Source of the DNA: AP-15 sp963788085
GTDB lineage: Bacteria; Pseudomonadota; Alphaproteobacteria; ATCC43930; CGMCC-115725
NCBI GenBank assembly: GCA_963788085.1
Contig: CAWBFS010000015.1
Span: 62,001 to 126,000 of the forward strand
DNA length: 64,000 nt
Reading direction: 5' to 3'
Shown here piece by piece: positions 19,764 to 29,217 of the stretch. The stretch's first letter is position 1. Every line of letters begins with the position of its first letter. The notes below the pieces were generated by a model. That model was not told the DNA's origin. It worked only from the letters and a program-made list of their open reading frames with translations, and did no database searches. The translations under genes and the position numbers were made by a program.

Positions 19764-20551
19764 TGGTGAAATGGCCGGATCTAATGGCCGAGTTCGATTA
19801 TTGGGAGGAGGCGGGGAAGGTGGCGACGCTATGGTGGCGCGACGACGACGCGGTGGCACCGACCGCACGACTCGGCCGCCTGCTGTCGATCGCGTCGGGA
19901 GTGGCGGTCTCACTCGCGGTGATCCCTGCTGATGCTCAATGGGAGCTTGCTCAATGGCTCACCCAGCACCTGCGATCAGCGCCGAAGGCGTCTGTCGCGG
20001 TCCTTCAGCACGGTTGGCGGCATTTGAACCACTCGGGCGTCGGGAAAAAGAGCGAATTCCCCGCGGAACGCCCAAGACCAGAGGTGGCGTTCGAGCTGGC
20101 CGCCGGCCGGGCGCGCTTAAGTGATTTGTTCGGAACCCGAGCGCAACCGGTCTTAGTACCACCGTGGAACCGGTTCGATGACTCGCTTTTGGGTTTGCTC
20201 GGTCGTTGTGGCCTCACCGGGATTTCACGGGCGGGACCGCGGAGCTCTTCCCCGCGGGCACCGGGCGTCATCGAAGCGAATATCCATGTCGACCTTGTTG
20301 CCTGGAAAGGAAGTCGCGGGTTTGTCGGGGAAGATGCCGCGTTGGGTGGTCTGGTGGAACACCTGCGGGCGCGGCGTCTCTGCGCCGTGTGGGCGGACGA
20401 GCCGACGGGAATTCTGACCCACCATCTGCTCCAGGATGAGGCGACGGACGCGTTCCTTGACCGGCTGATCACGGTGAGCGTCGCCCATCCCGCGGTACTC
20501 TGGCTCGATGCAGGCAAAATCTTCGCCCCTGACATGCGTGATGTGGCATGA
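19760..20551 (+). CDS. Polysaccharide-deacetylase-like protein
   Basis: A 263-residue NodB-like TIM-barrel protein. Weak but recognisable motifs occur in order: WWRDDDAVAP (metal-binding Asp pair), LQHGWRHLNHS (metal-binding His pair) and VPPWNRFDD. These are the positions used by carbohydrate N- or O-deacetylases, so it may trim acetyl groups from the saccharide made by the adjacent transferases. There is no signal peptide, so it acts in the cytoplasm or is exported another way. Start ATG overlaps the preceding stop. Confidence 0.75.
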   Translation: MMVKWPDLMAEFDYWEEAGKVATLWWRDDDAVAPTARLGRLLSIASGVAVSLAVIPADAQWELAQWLTQHLRSAPKASVAVLQHGWRHLNHSGVGKKSEFPAERPRPEVAFELAAGRARLSDLFGTRAQPVLVPPWNRFDDSLLGLLGRCGLTGISRAGPRSSSPRAPGVIEANIHVDLVAWKGSRGFVGEDAALGGLVEHLRARRLCAVWADEPTGILTHHLLQDEATDAFLDRLITVSVAHPAVLWLDAGKIFAPDMRDVA

Positions 20552-21069
20552 CCCGGTACGTCTATCCGCCTTCGGCTGTCTACGGCGATTATCTTCGGGC
20601 CGCGGTCGGATTCTTTCCGACGATTGCGGTACTCGCGATCGTGCCGGTCGGAATTGTCGGCGGGATTATGGTGGGTGGGTTTGCAGCCCTTTTTGCGATA
20701 TTTGGGATCCGGACCGCGCTTCGCCATTGCACCTCCATCGAAGTGACCGAGGCGGCTTTGCAATCTTCGGGTCTGCTGCAGACCTCGATCTGGTGGAACA
20801 AACTCGACCGAATGAAACTTTCCTATTATTCTACCCGCCGGGACGGGCGTGGCGGGTGGATGCAACTCAAGCTCCGCGCCGGGTGGTCGACCTTGCTAAT
20901 CGACAGCCGGGTTGAGGGATTTTCCGACCTGGTGATCGCCTCGGCCAAAGCTGCCGAGTTGCGCTGCCTATCCTTAGATCCGGCCACATCGGTCAATCTG
21001 CAGGCTCTCGGCATCGAACTACGGGCTACAGAAACGCGGCTTGGGAACGCGGCCGGAGCCGCTGTATGA
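20548..21069 (+). CDS. Small membrane protein with a PH-like cytoplasmic domain
   Basis: 173 residues. Two closely spaced membrane segments near residues 18-53 (FFPTIAVLAIVPVGIVGGIM and FAALFAIFGI) are followed by a soluble domain with SIEVTEAALQSSGLLQTSIWW. That strand pattern resembles the bacterial PH-like domains attached to membrane anchors. I do not recognise a named family. It overlaps the deacetylase gene by 4 bases and the peptide-transporter ATPase gene by 4 bases, so the glycan and transport operons may be one transcription unit. Confidence 0.65.
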   Translation: MTRYVYPPSAVYGDYLRAAVGFFPTIAVLAIVPVGIVGGIMVGGFAALFAIFGIRTALRHCTSIEVTEAALQSSGLLQTSIWWNKLDRMKLSYYSTRRDGRGGWMQLKLRAGWSTLLIDSRVEGFSDLVIASAKAAELRCLSLDPATSVNLQALGIELRATETRLGNAAGAAV

Positions 21070-22973
21070 CCGATCTCCTGCAGGTTCGCGATCTCCACGT
21101 CCGGTTCGCCGCACCCGGCGGCTTTATCCGCGCAGTCACGGGCGTTTCATTGCGCGTGCGCCCGCAATCGATAGTGGCTCTGGTCGGCGAATCGGGGTCT
21201 GGAAAGTCGGTTGTCAGCCAAACAATCCTGCGGATTCTCCCGCGTAGTGGCGTCATCACTCGTGGGCAAGTCTTGTTCGCTGATCCTCGGCTCGACGGCC
21301 AAGTTGTCGACATCGCGAAATTACCGAGTGACAGCGCTGAAATGCGTGCAATCCGCGGCGGCAGGATTTCGATCATCTTCCAGGAGCCGATGACGTCACT
21401 GTCGCCTCTGCATACCGTCGGCAATCAGGTTGGAGAGGCACTGCGGCTTCATCGGCCGGTCACTGGCGCGCAAGCGGCCGACCTGACTGAGGAGATGCTG
21501 CGCCTCGTCGGCTTCCCCGACCCCAGGCGCGCATCCCGCAGTTACCCTTTCGAGCTGTCTGGCGGATTGCGCCAGCGGGCAATGATTGCGATGGCGCTGG
21601 TCTGCCGTCCGGCGCTCCTGATTGCGGACGAGCCAACGACCGCACTCGACGTGACGATCCAAGCGCAGATTTTGAGATTGATGATCGATCTGCGGCACGA
21701 ACTCGGCATGGCGGTGCTGCTGATCACCCACGACCTCGGTGTCGTCGCCAACATTGCCGAAGAAGTTGTTGTCATGTACCGCGGTGAGGTGATGGAGAGC
21801 GGGACGCTCGAAGACATCTTCCGCCGCGCGGAACATCCCTACCTGAAAGCGCTGCTTCGCGCGGTGCCGCGCTTCGACATGAAGCCCGGCGAGCGCCTGG
21901 TCCCGCTACGCGAGATAGCGCCCGGAGATGCTCCGCATTTGATGGCGGAGAAGAGAAAATGGCCGGCCGATGCGGTCGCCCCGCTGCTTGAATGTGTCGA
22001 CGTGAGAAAGACCTATACGATCCGCAAAAGCGGGTTGTTCGGCAGCGCCAAATCGGGTCCTCGCGTAGTTGCAGTCGACGCGATCAGCCTCAAGATCGAA
22101 CGTGGGGAATGCCTTGGACTGGTAGGAGAGAGCGGTTGCGGCAAGACGACCCTCAGCAAGGTTCTCTTGCGCGCCGTCAATCCGGACTCCGGCTCGATTA
22201 TTTTTAACGATCACGGACGATTGATCGATGTCCTCTCGCTCGAGGGCGAGGATTTGAAGCAGTTTCGTCGACAAGTGCAGTTTGTCTTTCAGGATCCGTT
22301 CGGATCTCTGAACCCGCGCATGACGGTCTACGACATAATCGAAGAACCGCTGATCATCCACGGCATCGGCGATCAGCGCTCGCGGCGTGAGATGGTACAC
22401 GAACTCGTGACCTTGGTCGGACTGGATTTGCGGCATGTTAAGCGTTATCCGCACAGCTTTTCCGGAGGCCAGCGGCAACGCATCGGCATCGCCCGCGCTC
22501 TTGCACTGCGGCCCGGCCTTGTAATCTGCGACGAGCCGACTTCGGCTCTCGACGTCTCGATCCAGGCACAAATTCTCAATCTGTTGATGGATCTGAAGCA
22601 AAAATTATCCCTGACTTACCTTTTTATTTCTCATAATCTCGCCGTCGTCGACTACATCGCCGACCGCATCGCAGTGATGTGCGCCGGACGGATAGTCGAA
22701 ATCGCCGACCGTGCGATGCTGTTTCGCAACCCGATTCATCCTTACACGCAGGCCCTACTTACCGCGGTGCCGAAGCCGGACCCGGCGCAACGGCTGGATT
22801 TCAACCAGCTGCTCGCCGACAAGGCGTCGGATCCGGCGGCTTGGCCGGAGCCGTTTCGTCGCGATCCCGTGAACCCGCCGCGATTGATTGAGATAGCTGA
22901 AGGTCATTGTGTCGAGGCGAGCGCGCCTCCGGTCGTTTTGCCCGGCCGGGCAACCAGCCGCGTCCGGGCGTAA
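21066..22973 (+). CDS. Peptide-type ABC importer ATPase, two fused nucleotide-binding domains
   Basis: A 635-residue DppD-DppF/YejF-type fusion. Domain 1 (about 1-280) has GESGSGKS, LSGGLRQRAMIAMAL and LLIADEPTTALD. Domain 2 (about 300-580) has GESGCGKTTLSK, FSGGQRQRIGIARAL and LVICDEPTSALD. Each domain ends with an oligopeptide-transporter tail (HPYLKALLRAVP, HPYTQALLTAVP). It powers the importer whose binding protein and two permeases follow directly. Substrate is probably an oligopeptide or peptide-like compound. Confidence 0.93.
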   Translation: MTDLLQVRDLHVRFAAPGGFIRAVTGVSLRVRPQSIVALVGESGSGKSVVSQTILRILPRSGVITRGQVLFADPRLDGQVVDIAKLPSDSAEMRAIRGGRISIIFQEPMTSLSPLHTVGNQVGEALRLHRPVTGAQAADLTEEMLRLVGFPDPRRASRSYPFELSGGLRQRAMIAMALVCRPALLIADEPTTALDVTIQAQILRLMIDLRHELGMAVLLITHDLGVVANIAEEVVVMYRGEVMESGTLEDIFRRAEHPYLKALLRAVPRFDMKPGERLVPLREIAPGDAPHLMAEKRKWPADAVAPLLECVDVRKTYTIRKSGLFGSAKSGPRVVAVDAISLKIERGECLGLVGESGCGKTTLSKVLLRAVNPDSGSIIFNDHGRLIDVLSLEGEDLKQFRRQVQFVFQDPFGSLNPRMTVYDIIEEPLIIHGIGDQRSRREMVHELVTLVGLDLRHVKRYPHSFSGGQRQRIGIARALALRPGLVICDEPTSALDVSIQAQILNLLMDLKQKLSLTYLFISHNLAVVDYIADRIAVMCAGRIVEIADRAMLFRNPIHPYTQALLTAVPKPDPAQRLDFNQLLADKASDPAAWPEPFRRDPVNPPRLIEIAEGHCVEASAPPVVLPGRATSRVRA

Positions 22974-22987
22974 ATCCACCACCGTCC

Positions 22988-24946
22988 ATGACCGAGACCT
23001 ATCCCAACCGCCGCGAGGCGATGCAACTGGGAATTGCGGCGGCTGTCGCGCTTGCCCTGCCGAACGAAGCGCCAGCCGAATTGCGAGAAACGCCAGCTCT
23101 TAAGAACGATGCAGGAAGTGGAGCCCTGCCCCGAGTCGAGGACCGGGTGCCGGAAGATCCGGCTGTGGCAGAGCTGGAAACCATCGGCACCCCGGGGGGC
23201 GAGTTGCGGATGCTCATGGGTGGCCCCAAGGACACCCGCATGATGGTGGTGTACGGCTATGCGAGGCTGGTCGGGTACACTCCCTCGCTTAAATTTGCGC
23301 CGGATATCCTCAAGTCGATCGAAATCGAAGACAATCGGATCTTCACGCTCCACTTACGCAAAGGGCATAAATGGTCGGATGGACAACCGTTCACCACGGA
23401 AGATTTCCGATACTGGTTTGAGGATGTCGCACAGAATAAACACTTGTCGCCTTCGGGATTGCCAATTTCGATGCTGCCGCAAGGCGAACGACCTCGCTTC
23501 GAGGTGTTGAGCGAGACGGTGGTTCGCTATAGCTGGGCACGACCGAACCCGCTCTTCTTGCCGGATCTGGCCGGGCCGAGCCCGCTCTTCATCTACAGGC
23601 CGTCTCATTATCTCAAGCAATTCCACGAGAAATATGCGGACAAGGCGGCGTTAGATGCTCTCGTAAAGGCGGCAAATCAACGCAATTGGGCGGCGTATCA
23701 TAATAAATTAGACGCGATGTATCGAAATGATAACCCTGATTTGCCGTCTTTGGAGCCTTGGATACTTAAAACGAGACCGCCTGCCGACCGCTTCATATTC
23801 GAAAGGAACCCATATTATTATAGGATAGATAAGCAAGGAAATCAACTTCCGTACATCGATCGAGTAGCATTGTCGATAGCCGATAACAAGATCATTCCGG
23901 CCAAGACCGGCGCCGGAGAGAGCGATCTCCAAGCCCGCTATCTGCGCTTCGACAACTATACTTTTCTAAAAGCGAGTGAAGAGCGCAATCACTACAAGGT
24001 ACGGCTTTGGCGAACTGGCCCCGGCAGTCAGCTGGCGCTTTACCCCAACCTAAATGTCAATGACGATGTCTGGCGTGGTCTCGTGCGGGATTTGCGTTTT
24101 CGACGCGCCTTGTCGCTCTCGGTCAATCGCCACGAGATCAACCAAGTTATTTATTTCGGGCTGGCCATAGAAGGGCAGAACACGTTACTACCGCAGAGTC
24201 CGCTCTATGATCCGCGGTATCGTTCGGCTTGGGCACAGTTCGACCCGCATGAGGCCAACCGCCTTCTTGACCTGATCGGGCTCGCCAAAGGAAGCGACGG
24301 CATGCGGCAGCTTCCGGACGGAAGGCCGGTAGAGATCATTGTCGAGAATTCGGGAGAGTCGACCGAACAATCGGACGTGCTTGAGCTGATCAGGGATTCC
24401 TGGCGTCACATTGGGATCAAGCTCTTCGCCAAACCGTCGCAGTTGACCTTGTTCCGGCGACGAGTATTTTCCGGCGAGGCGTTGATGTCGATCGATAAGG
24501 GAATCGAAAACGGCTTGGCCACCCCCGCCATGTCGCCCTGGGAGTTCGCGCCGACTACTCAGCAGCAACTCGAATGGCCCAAATGGGGTCAGTATTATGA
24601 GACAAAGGGCGGGGCCGGTGAACCCCCGGGTCTTCCCTCCGCCATTCGGCTGCTGCAGCTTTACGAAGAGTGGCTTGCCGCAGGGTCTGAGGAAGAACAC
24701 ACGCGCGTTTGGCATGACATGCTTCAGATCTGGGCCGACGAGGTGTTCTCGATCGGAACCGTCGCAGGGGTGTTACAACCCGTTGTGGTCAACGACAAAC
24801 TTCGCAACGTTCCCGAACAGGGGATCTACAATTGGGATCCGGGCGCGTATTTCGGGATTTACAAGCCGGACGGGTTTTGGTTTGACCTATCCGAGACAAC
24901 GGCGAAATCGGCGTCTGCAACCACCTCAGCGCCAACGCCTCGGTAG
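22988..24946 (+). CDS. ABC transporter substrate-binding protein (family 5, peptide type) with Tat-like leader
   Basis: A 652-residue periplasmic solute-binding protein. The leader MTETYPNRREAMQLGIAAAV contains a twin arginine and a modest hydrophobic stretch, so Tat export is possible. Family-5 features include HLRKGHKWSDGQPFTTEDFR, FERNPYYYRIDKQGNQLPY and LRFRRALSLSVNRHEINQV. The ATG at 22988 lies 14 bases behind the ATPase stop; the frame is open further upstream but without homology. Bases 23630-23860 are noticeably richer in A and T than the surroundings. Confidence 0.92.
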   Translation: MTETYPNRREAMQLGIAAAVALALPNEAPAELRETPALKNDAGSGALPRVEDRVPEDPAVAELETIGTPGGELRMLMGGPKDTRMMVVYGYARLVGYTPSLKFAPDILKSIEIEDNRIFTLHLRKGHKWSDGQPFTTEDFRYWFEDVAQNKHLSPSGLPISMLPQGERPRFEVLSETVVRYSWARPNPLFLPDLAGPSPLFIYRPSHYLKQFHEKYADKAALDALVKAANQRNWAAYHNKLDAMYRNDNPDLPSLEPWILKTRPPADRFIFERNPYYYRIDKQGNQLPYIDRVALSIADNKIIPAKTGAGESDLQARYLRFDNYTFLKASEERNHYKVRLWRTGPGSQLALYPNLNVNDDVWRGLVRDLRFRRALSLSVNRHEINQVIYFGLAIEGQNTLLPQSPLYDPRYRSAWAQFDPHEANRLLDLIGLAKGSDGMRQLPDGRPVEIIVENSGESTEQSDVLELIRDSWRHIGIKLFAKPSQLTLFRRRVFSGEALMSIDKGIENGLATPAMSPWEFAPTTQQQLEWPKWGQYYETKGGAGEPPGLPSAIRLLQLYEEWLAAGSEEEHTRVWHDMLQIWADEVFSIGTVAGVLQPVVVNDKLRNVPEQGIYNWDPGAYFGIYKPDGFWFDLSETTAKSASATTSAPTPR

Positions 24947-24959
24947 GAAGCGAGGCAAA

Positions 24960-25958
24960 ATGCTCAGCTATATTGTGCACCGCATTCTGATCATGATCCC
25001 CACACTGATCGCGATCAGCATCGTGATCTTCACGATTATCAACCTGCCGCCAGGGGATTACTTTTCCACCTACATCGCCGAACTGCAAAGCTCGGGTGAG
25101 GCGGCGGACCTGGCCAAAATCAATTTCTTGAAAGCGGAGTATGGTTTCGATCGCCCGGTTTGGGAGCAATATATATTCTGGGCCGGCGGACTCCTCCATG
25201 GCGACATGGGCTACTCTTTTGCGTATAATCTACCGGTGAAACAAGTGGTCGGCGACCGTCTATTAATGACTTTCATTGTATCCTTAGCGACGATCTTATT
25301 CACCTACATCGTGGCGTTCCCGATCGGAGTCTATTCGGCAACTCATCAATACAGCTGGTCGGACCACGTATTGACCCTGTTCGGATTTCTAGGGTTGGCA
25401 ACTCCGAGCTTTCTGCTGGCTCTCGTTCTGCTTTACTTGGCCAATGTGTATTTCGGCATTTCGATTGGCGGGCTAATGGATCCGCAATACGTCGATCAGC
25501 CTTGGACTTTCGGTAAGGTTCTATCGGTGGCGGCGCATCTTTGGATCCCGGTTGTCGTTATCGGCACGGCGGGAACAGCGAGCATGATCCGGCGACTGCG
25601 CGCCAATCTGCTCGATGAACTGCAGAAGCAGTATGTCGTGACAGCCCGCGCGAAGGGCCTCCACCCCCTCAAACTATTATTCAAGTATCCTCTACGGATG
25701 GCCCTCAATCCGTTTATCTCCGATATCGGGTCACTCTTGCCGCACGTCATCTCCGGTGCGGCGATCGTATCTGTAGTGATGTCTTTGCCGACGACCGGGC
25801 CGATGTTGCTCGACGCGTTGCGCAGTCAAGACATGTATTTAGCCGGTTCTTTTTTGATGTTCATGGCATTCCTCACGGTCATCGGCGTCTTCATATCGGA
25901 CCTCGCGCTCGCAGTGCTCGATCCGCGTATCCGACTGCAGGCGGGCCGGCGCGAATGA
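24960..25958 (+). CDS. ABC transporter permease, DppB/YejB type
   Basis: A 332-residue inner-membrane permease that starts MLSYIVHRILIMIPTLIAIS, as in DppB/OppB proteins, and carries about six membrane helices. The EAA-like ATPase-contact loop lies around QYVVTARAKGLHPLKLLFKY. The ATG at 24960 follows an AGGAAGCGAGG ribosome site; the longer upstream frame overlaps the binding-protein gene and is not coding. Confidence 0.93.
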   Translation: MLSYIVHRILIMIPTLIAISIVIFTIINLPPGDYFSTYIAELQSSGEAADLAKINFLKAEYGFDRPVWEQYIFWAGGLLHGDMGYSFAYNLPVKQVVGDRLLMTFIVSLATILFTYIVAFPIGVYSATHQYSWSDHVLTLFGFLGLATPSFLLALVLLYLANVYFGISIGGLMDPQYVDQPWTFGKVLSVAAHLWIPVVVIGTAGTASMIRRLRANLLDELQKQYVVTARAKGLHPLKLLFKYPLRMALNPFISDIGSLLPHVISGAAIVSVVMSLPTTGPMLLDALRSQDMYLAGSFLMFMAFLTVIGVFISDLALAVLDPRIRLQAGRRE

Positions 25959-27169
25959 GCGAGATGACTGTCGCGGGCGGCGTCCCACGGGACCGGGCTG
26001 GACCTCTGTCTGCTCCGACCGCCGACCGGTTGCCGCACTATATTTCCGACGCGCCGTTCGACCCCTATTCCGTCGAGAGAATGACGCCGGCGCAGGAGCG
26101 CTTTTATATGGCGTCGGAGTGGCGAATGGTGTGGTGGAAGCTGCGCCGCCACCGCATCGCCGTTCTGTCCGGTGCGATCCTTCTGGTCATGTACGCATCG
26201 ATCCTGATCTGCGAGGTCCTGGCTCCATATGACCTGGACGCCCGCAATACCGACTTCATCTATGCTCCGCCACAGCGGATCCGGATCTTCGACGAAGGCC
26301 GACTGGTCGCCCCGTTTGTGTATGGCTACGATTACCGGCTCGACATGAACACCCTCGAACGGGTCTATACGAACAACGGTAAGCGACAGCCGATCCGTTT
26401 CTTCTGCCACAGCGGCGAGTATCGCTTCTGGGGATTGATTCCAGGCGATTTCCACTTGGTTTGCCCGGCCGTGGGTGGGCAACTTTTTTTGGCTGGGACC
26501 GATCGGCTCGGCCGCGATCTCTTATCTCGAATGATCTACGGGGCGCGCGTATCGCTGACCGTCGGGCTTCTGGGCGTCGCTGTCAGCTTTACGCTCGGTA
26601 TTCTGATCGGCGGGATTGCCGGCTATTATGGAGGCTGGACCGACATCCTGATACAGCGTGGAATTGAGGTCATCCAATCGTTTCCGCACCTGCCGCTGTG
26701 GATGGCGTTGTCGGCCGTCCTGCCGGTGAGCTGGAGCCCGATCCTCGTCTACATCGGCATCACCCTGATCCTCGGTATGATCGAATGGACCCATCTCGCC
26801 CGTGCAGTTCGATCGAAGCTCCTGGCATTGCGCGAGGAGGATTTTTGCACCGCCGCGGTGCTGATGGGCGCGAAGCCCGCGAGAATCATCGGCCGGCATC
26901 TGCTACCGAGCTTTATGAGCCACCTGATCGCCTCGGCTACCCTGATGGTCCCTGGCATGATCCTCGGCGAGACCGCACTTTCCTTTCTCGGCTTGGGGCT
27001 GCGGCCGCCGATGACGAGCTGGGGAGTGCTGCTCAACGAAGCCCAAAACATCAACGTCGTAGCGCTTTATCCGTGGCTGATGCTTCCCGTCGCCTGTGTC
27101 ATCATCACCGTCCTTGCCTTCAATTTCTTCGGAGACGGACTACGGGACGCTGCCGACCCCTATCATTGA
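25955..27169 (+). CDS. ABC transporter permease, DppC/YejE type, with extended periplasmic segment
   Basis: A 404-residue permease overlapping its partner by 4 bases. After the first membrane helix (AVLSGAILLVMYASILICEV) there is a ~130-residue periplasmic segment before AGTDRLGRDLLSRMIYGARVSL, longer than in DppC and like YejE. The contact loop is around EEDFCTAAVLMGAKPARI, and the protein ends in DPYH. It completes a four-gene importer. Confidence 0.93.
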   Translation: MSEMTVAGGVPRDRAGPLSAPTADRLPHYISDAPFDPYSVERMTPAQERFYMASEWRMVWWKLRRHRIAVLSGAILLVMYASILICEVLAPYDLDARNTDFIYAPPQRIRIFDEGRLVAPFVYGYDYRLDMNTLERVYTNNGKRQPIRFFCHSGEYRFWGLIPGDFHLVCPAVGGQLFLAGTDRLGRDLLSRMIYGARVSLTVGLLGVAVSFTLGILIGGIAGYYGGWTDILIQRGIEVIQSFPHLPLWMALSAVLPVSWSPILVYIGITLILGMIEWTHLARAVRSKLLALREEDFCTAAVLMGAKPARIIGRHLLPSFMSHLIASATLMVPGMILGETALSFLGLGLRPPMTSWGVLLNEAQNINVVALYPWLMLPVACVIITVLAFNFFGDGLRDAADPYH

Positions 27170-27196
27170 GGCGGGCGGAGGTCCGCGGGAAAAAGC

Positions 27197-27829
27197 GTGG
27201 CGAGCTGGTTCGATAGATCGAAGCCGCTCAAGAGACGCGCTTGGCTCGGCTTTATGACCCGCTCCGCCCTCCTGCTTCTAGTCTCGGGATCCCCAGCTCT
27301 GGCCGACGACGAGCCGGCCGCGAAGGCTCCGCTCCCGCCGCCGTTGCGGGGCGCTCCGGCGGAAACCGGGGAGCGGGAGGTACGGGACCCGGCGCCCAGT
27401 CGCAATCAGTCGACCCCCGGCACGCCTGCGATCAGGTTCGATCGACCAAGGTCCCAATTGTCCCAAAAGGAGCCTCGCCGCCACTCCGCGTCCTATCTGA
27501 GTACCTCGACGGCCAAGAAGCGAGAAACAGCTGCGCGGCTCGGGAACCATTCGATCGGCACCGTCTCTCACAGGCAAGGCCACCACACTGTCGCTTCCGA
27601 AAAAAGGCAAAGGCGGGACGGGTCCCCGGCCAAGCCTGCGCTTGGCCAGCTTTCCCCGCCCAACGACCATCCCGATCCGCCGATAGCGAGCGCCACCGGT
27701 TCCACAGCGGAGCCGCGGCAAGCTCCACCTATGTATTATCCCAATTTCTTTGCCGGTCCGCCCGCATATGGTTATGCGCCGAGCTATCCCTATGCCTGGA
27801 CACCACCCGGGCCTGGGGTTTTTCGGTAA
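27197..27829 (+). CDS. Hypothetical secreted basic, Pro/Ser-rich protein
   Basis: 210 residues, no recognised family. GTG start; a signal peptide is visible (MTRSALLLLVSGSPALA, so a start near residue 20 is also possible). The mature part is rich in Pro, Arg, Ser and Ala with little predicted structure. It ends in a Tyr/Pro-rich stretch (PAYGYAPSYPYAWTPPGPG). Its composition suggests a periplasmic or surface protein. It follows the transporter genes by 27 bases and ends at an inverted repeat. Confidence 0.6.
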   Translation: MASWFDRSKPLKRRAWLGFMTRSALLLLVSGSPALADDEPAAKAPLPPPLRGAPAETGEREVRDPAPSRNQSTPGTPAIRFDRPRSQLSQKEPRRHSASYLSTSTAKKRETAARLGNHSIGTVSHRQGHHTVASEKRQRRDGSPAKPALGQLSPPNDHPDPPIASATGSTAEPRQAPPMYYPNFFAGPPAYGYAPSYPYAWTPPGPGVFR

Positions 27830-27889
27830 AGGCGGTCCCGCTCCAGAATGCCGAACGCCGCTGTGAGGAATTCAGCGGGACCCGCCTTT
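27828..27889 (+). repeat. 15-bp imperfect inverted repeat between two genes
   Basis: AAAGGCGGTCCCGCT (27828-27842) pairs with AGCGGGACCCGCCTTT (27874-27889) apart from one bulged G, leaving a 31-base loop. The repeat starts in the stop codon of the basic protein and ends 9 bases before the GGAGG of the next gene. It may be a terminator with a poor U-tract or a leader structure controlling the LLM oxidoreductase. Confidence 0.6.
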
Positions 27890-27914
27890 CAAGTTGATGG
27901 AGGTCAACAAACCG

Positions 27915-29057
27915 ATGATCAAACGATTTCATGCACTCTATGTCGGTCAGATCGAACTGGACAACATCGGCCTGCAAGGCACGCCGGCAAACGACCGCCG
28001 GTATCCGAACGAGCGGCTCAGCGAGGTATTCTGGACGGCCCGCGATGTGGCCAGGGAGATGGACGAACTGGGCTATTACGCCTTCTGGACGGCCGAGCAC
28101 CATTTCCAGCGTGAGGGTTATGAGTGCCTGCCCAACTTGATTCAGCTTGGCCTGTGGCTGGCCACCCAGACGCGGCGGCTGAAATTCGGCTGCGCCTTCA
28201 ACATCCTGCCGATGTGGCACCCGATCCGCTTGGCGGAAGACTACGCCATGGCGGACATCGTGACCGATGGGCGCGTAATAATGGGAATTGGCCGCGGCTA
28301 TCACACGCGCGAGGTGGAGACCTTTGGAGCACCTCTCCTCGACGCCGAAGCCAATCGTGAGTTCTTTGAAGAACAGCTCCAGCTCCTGCTGAAATGCTTC
28401 AACGAGGAAGCATTTCACCACAAGGGCAAGTTTTACGAGTGCCCGCCACCTGTGCCCTATCGGGGCTACGAGCTTGAGGAAATTACGGTGGTGCCACGGC
28501 CGAAACACTTGCCGGTCGAGATATGGATGCCGATAGCCAGCGGCAGGACCATCGATATGATGGCGAAATACGGCCTAAAGGCGATGGTCACCTTGAACGG
28601 CGAAAAAATCCTCGATGACGTGGTTCGCGCCTTCCACGCGGCCTGCGTCCGGCACGGACGTCCTTCACAGCTCGGTCAAGATATGATCTGGGGGGCGGGT
28701 GTTTACCTCGCCGATACCCGTGAAGAGGCGGTCCGACGCGTCGAGCCTTCACACGACGAGCGCTACAAGTGGTTCGCTCCGTTTGGCTTTGTGCGCTATG
28801 CCGATGAACAAGGCCGCACTTGGGGTACCCCAGGAGCACCGGCGCGGGTGCCATCGCTGCGCGATGGCGTTGAACAGAAGGCTTGGTTCTGTGGGCCGCC
28901 GTCGCAGATCGTCGAGGGGATCAAATCGATCGAGGCGAAGTATCCGGGGCTGGAGGATTTCATGATCCACTGGGCCGAGGGATTGCCCCCCGAGGAGTTC
29001 AAAGAGCAGCTCAGGTGGTTCGCCAAGGATGTCATCCCGGCGTTCAACCGCGGCTGA
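27915..29057 (+). CDS. LLM-class (luciferase-like) flavin oxidoreductase
   Basis: A 380-residue bacterial-luciferase-like TIM-barrel protein. Typical blocks are YYAFWTAEHHFQREGY, NILPMWHPIRLAEDYAMADI, GIGRGYHTREVETFGAP and the C-terminal FCGPPSQIVEGIKS. Such enzymes use reduced FMN or F420 to oxidise diverse substrates; the substrate here is unknown. GGAGG at 27899-27903 precedes the ATG at 27915; an ATG at 27897 is an alternative. It is flanked by an inverted repeat and the hisS operon and appears to be a single-gene unit. Confidence 0.88.
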   Translation: MIKRFHALYVGQIELDNIGLQGTPANDRRYPNERLSEVFWTARDVAREMDELGYYAFWTAEHHFQREGYECLPNLIQLGLWLATQTRRLKFGCAFNILPMWHPIRLAEDYAMADIVTDGRVIMGIGRGYHTREVETFGAPLLDAEANREFFEEQLQLLLKCFNEEAFHHKGKFYECPPPVPYRGYELEEITVVPRPKHLPVEIWMPIASGRTIDMMAKYGLKAMVTLNGEKILDDVVRAFHAACVRHGRPSQLGQDMIWGAGVYLADTREEAVRRVEPSHDERYKWFAPFGFVRYADEQGRTWGTPGAPARVPSLRDGVEQKAWFCGPPSQIVEGIKSIEAKYPGLEDFMIHWAEGLPPEEFKEQLRWFAKDVIPAFNRG

Positions 29058-29217
29058 GCAAAGATACCGATAAGGCGATCTCGGGGTAATTCGGGGTAGT
29101 GCCGGCGACGGCGAAAGCCGCGGCGCGCATGGCCGGATGATAGGACCGGCGCTGCAGCGCCCCTTGTGGCATTCGTCGGGAGCTAACATCTTCTCGCCGA
29201 TCACCGGAGTTTTGCGC

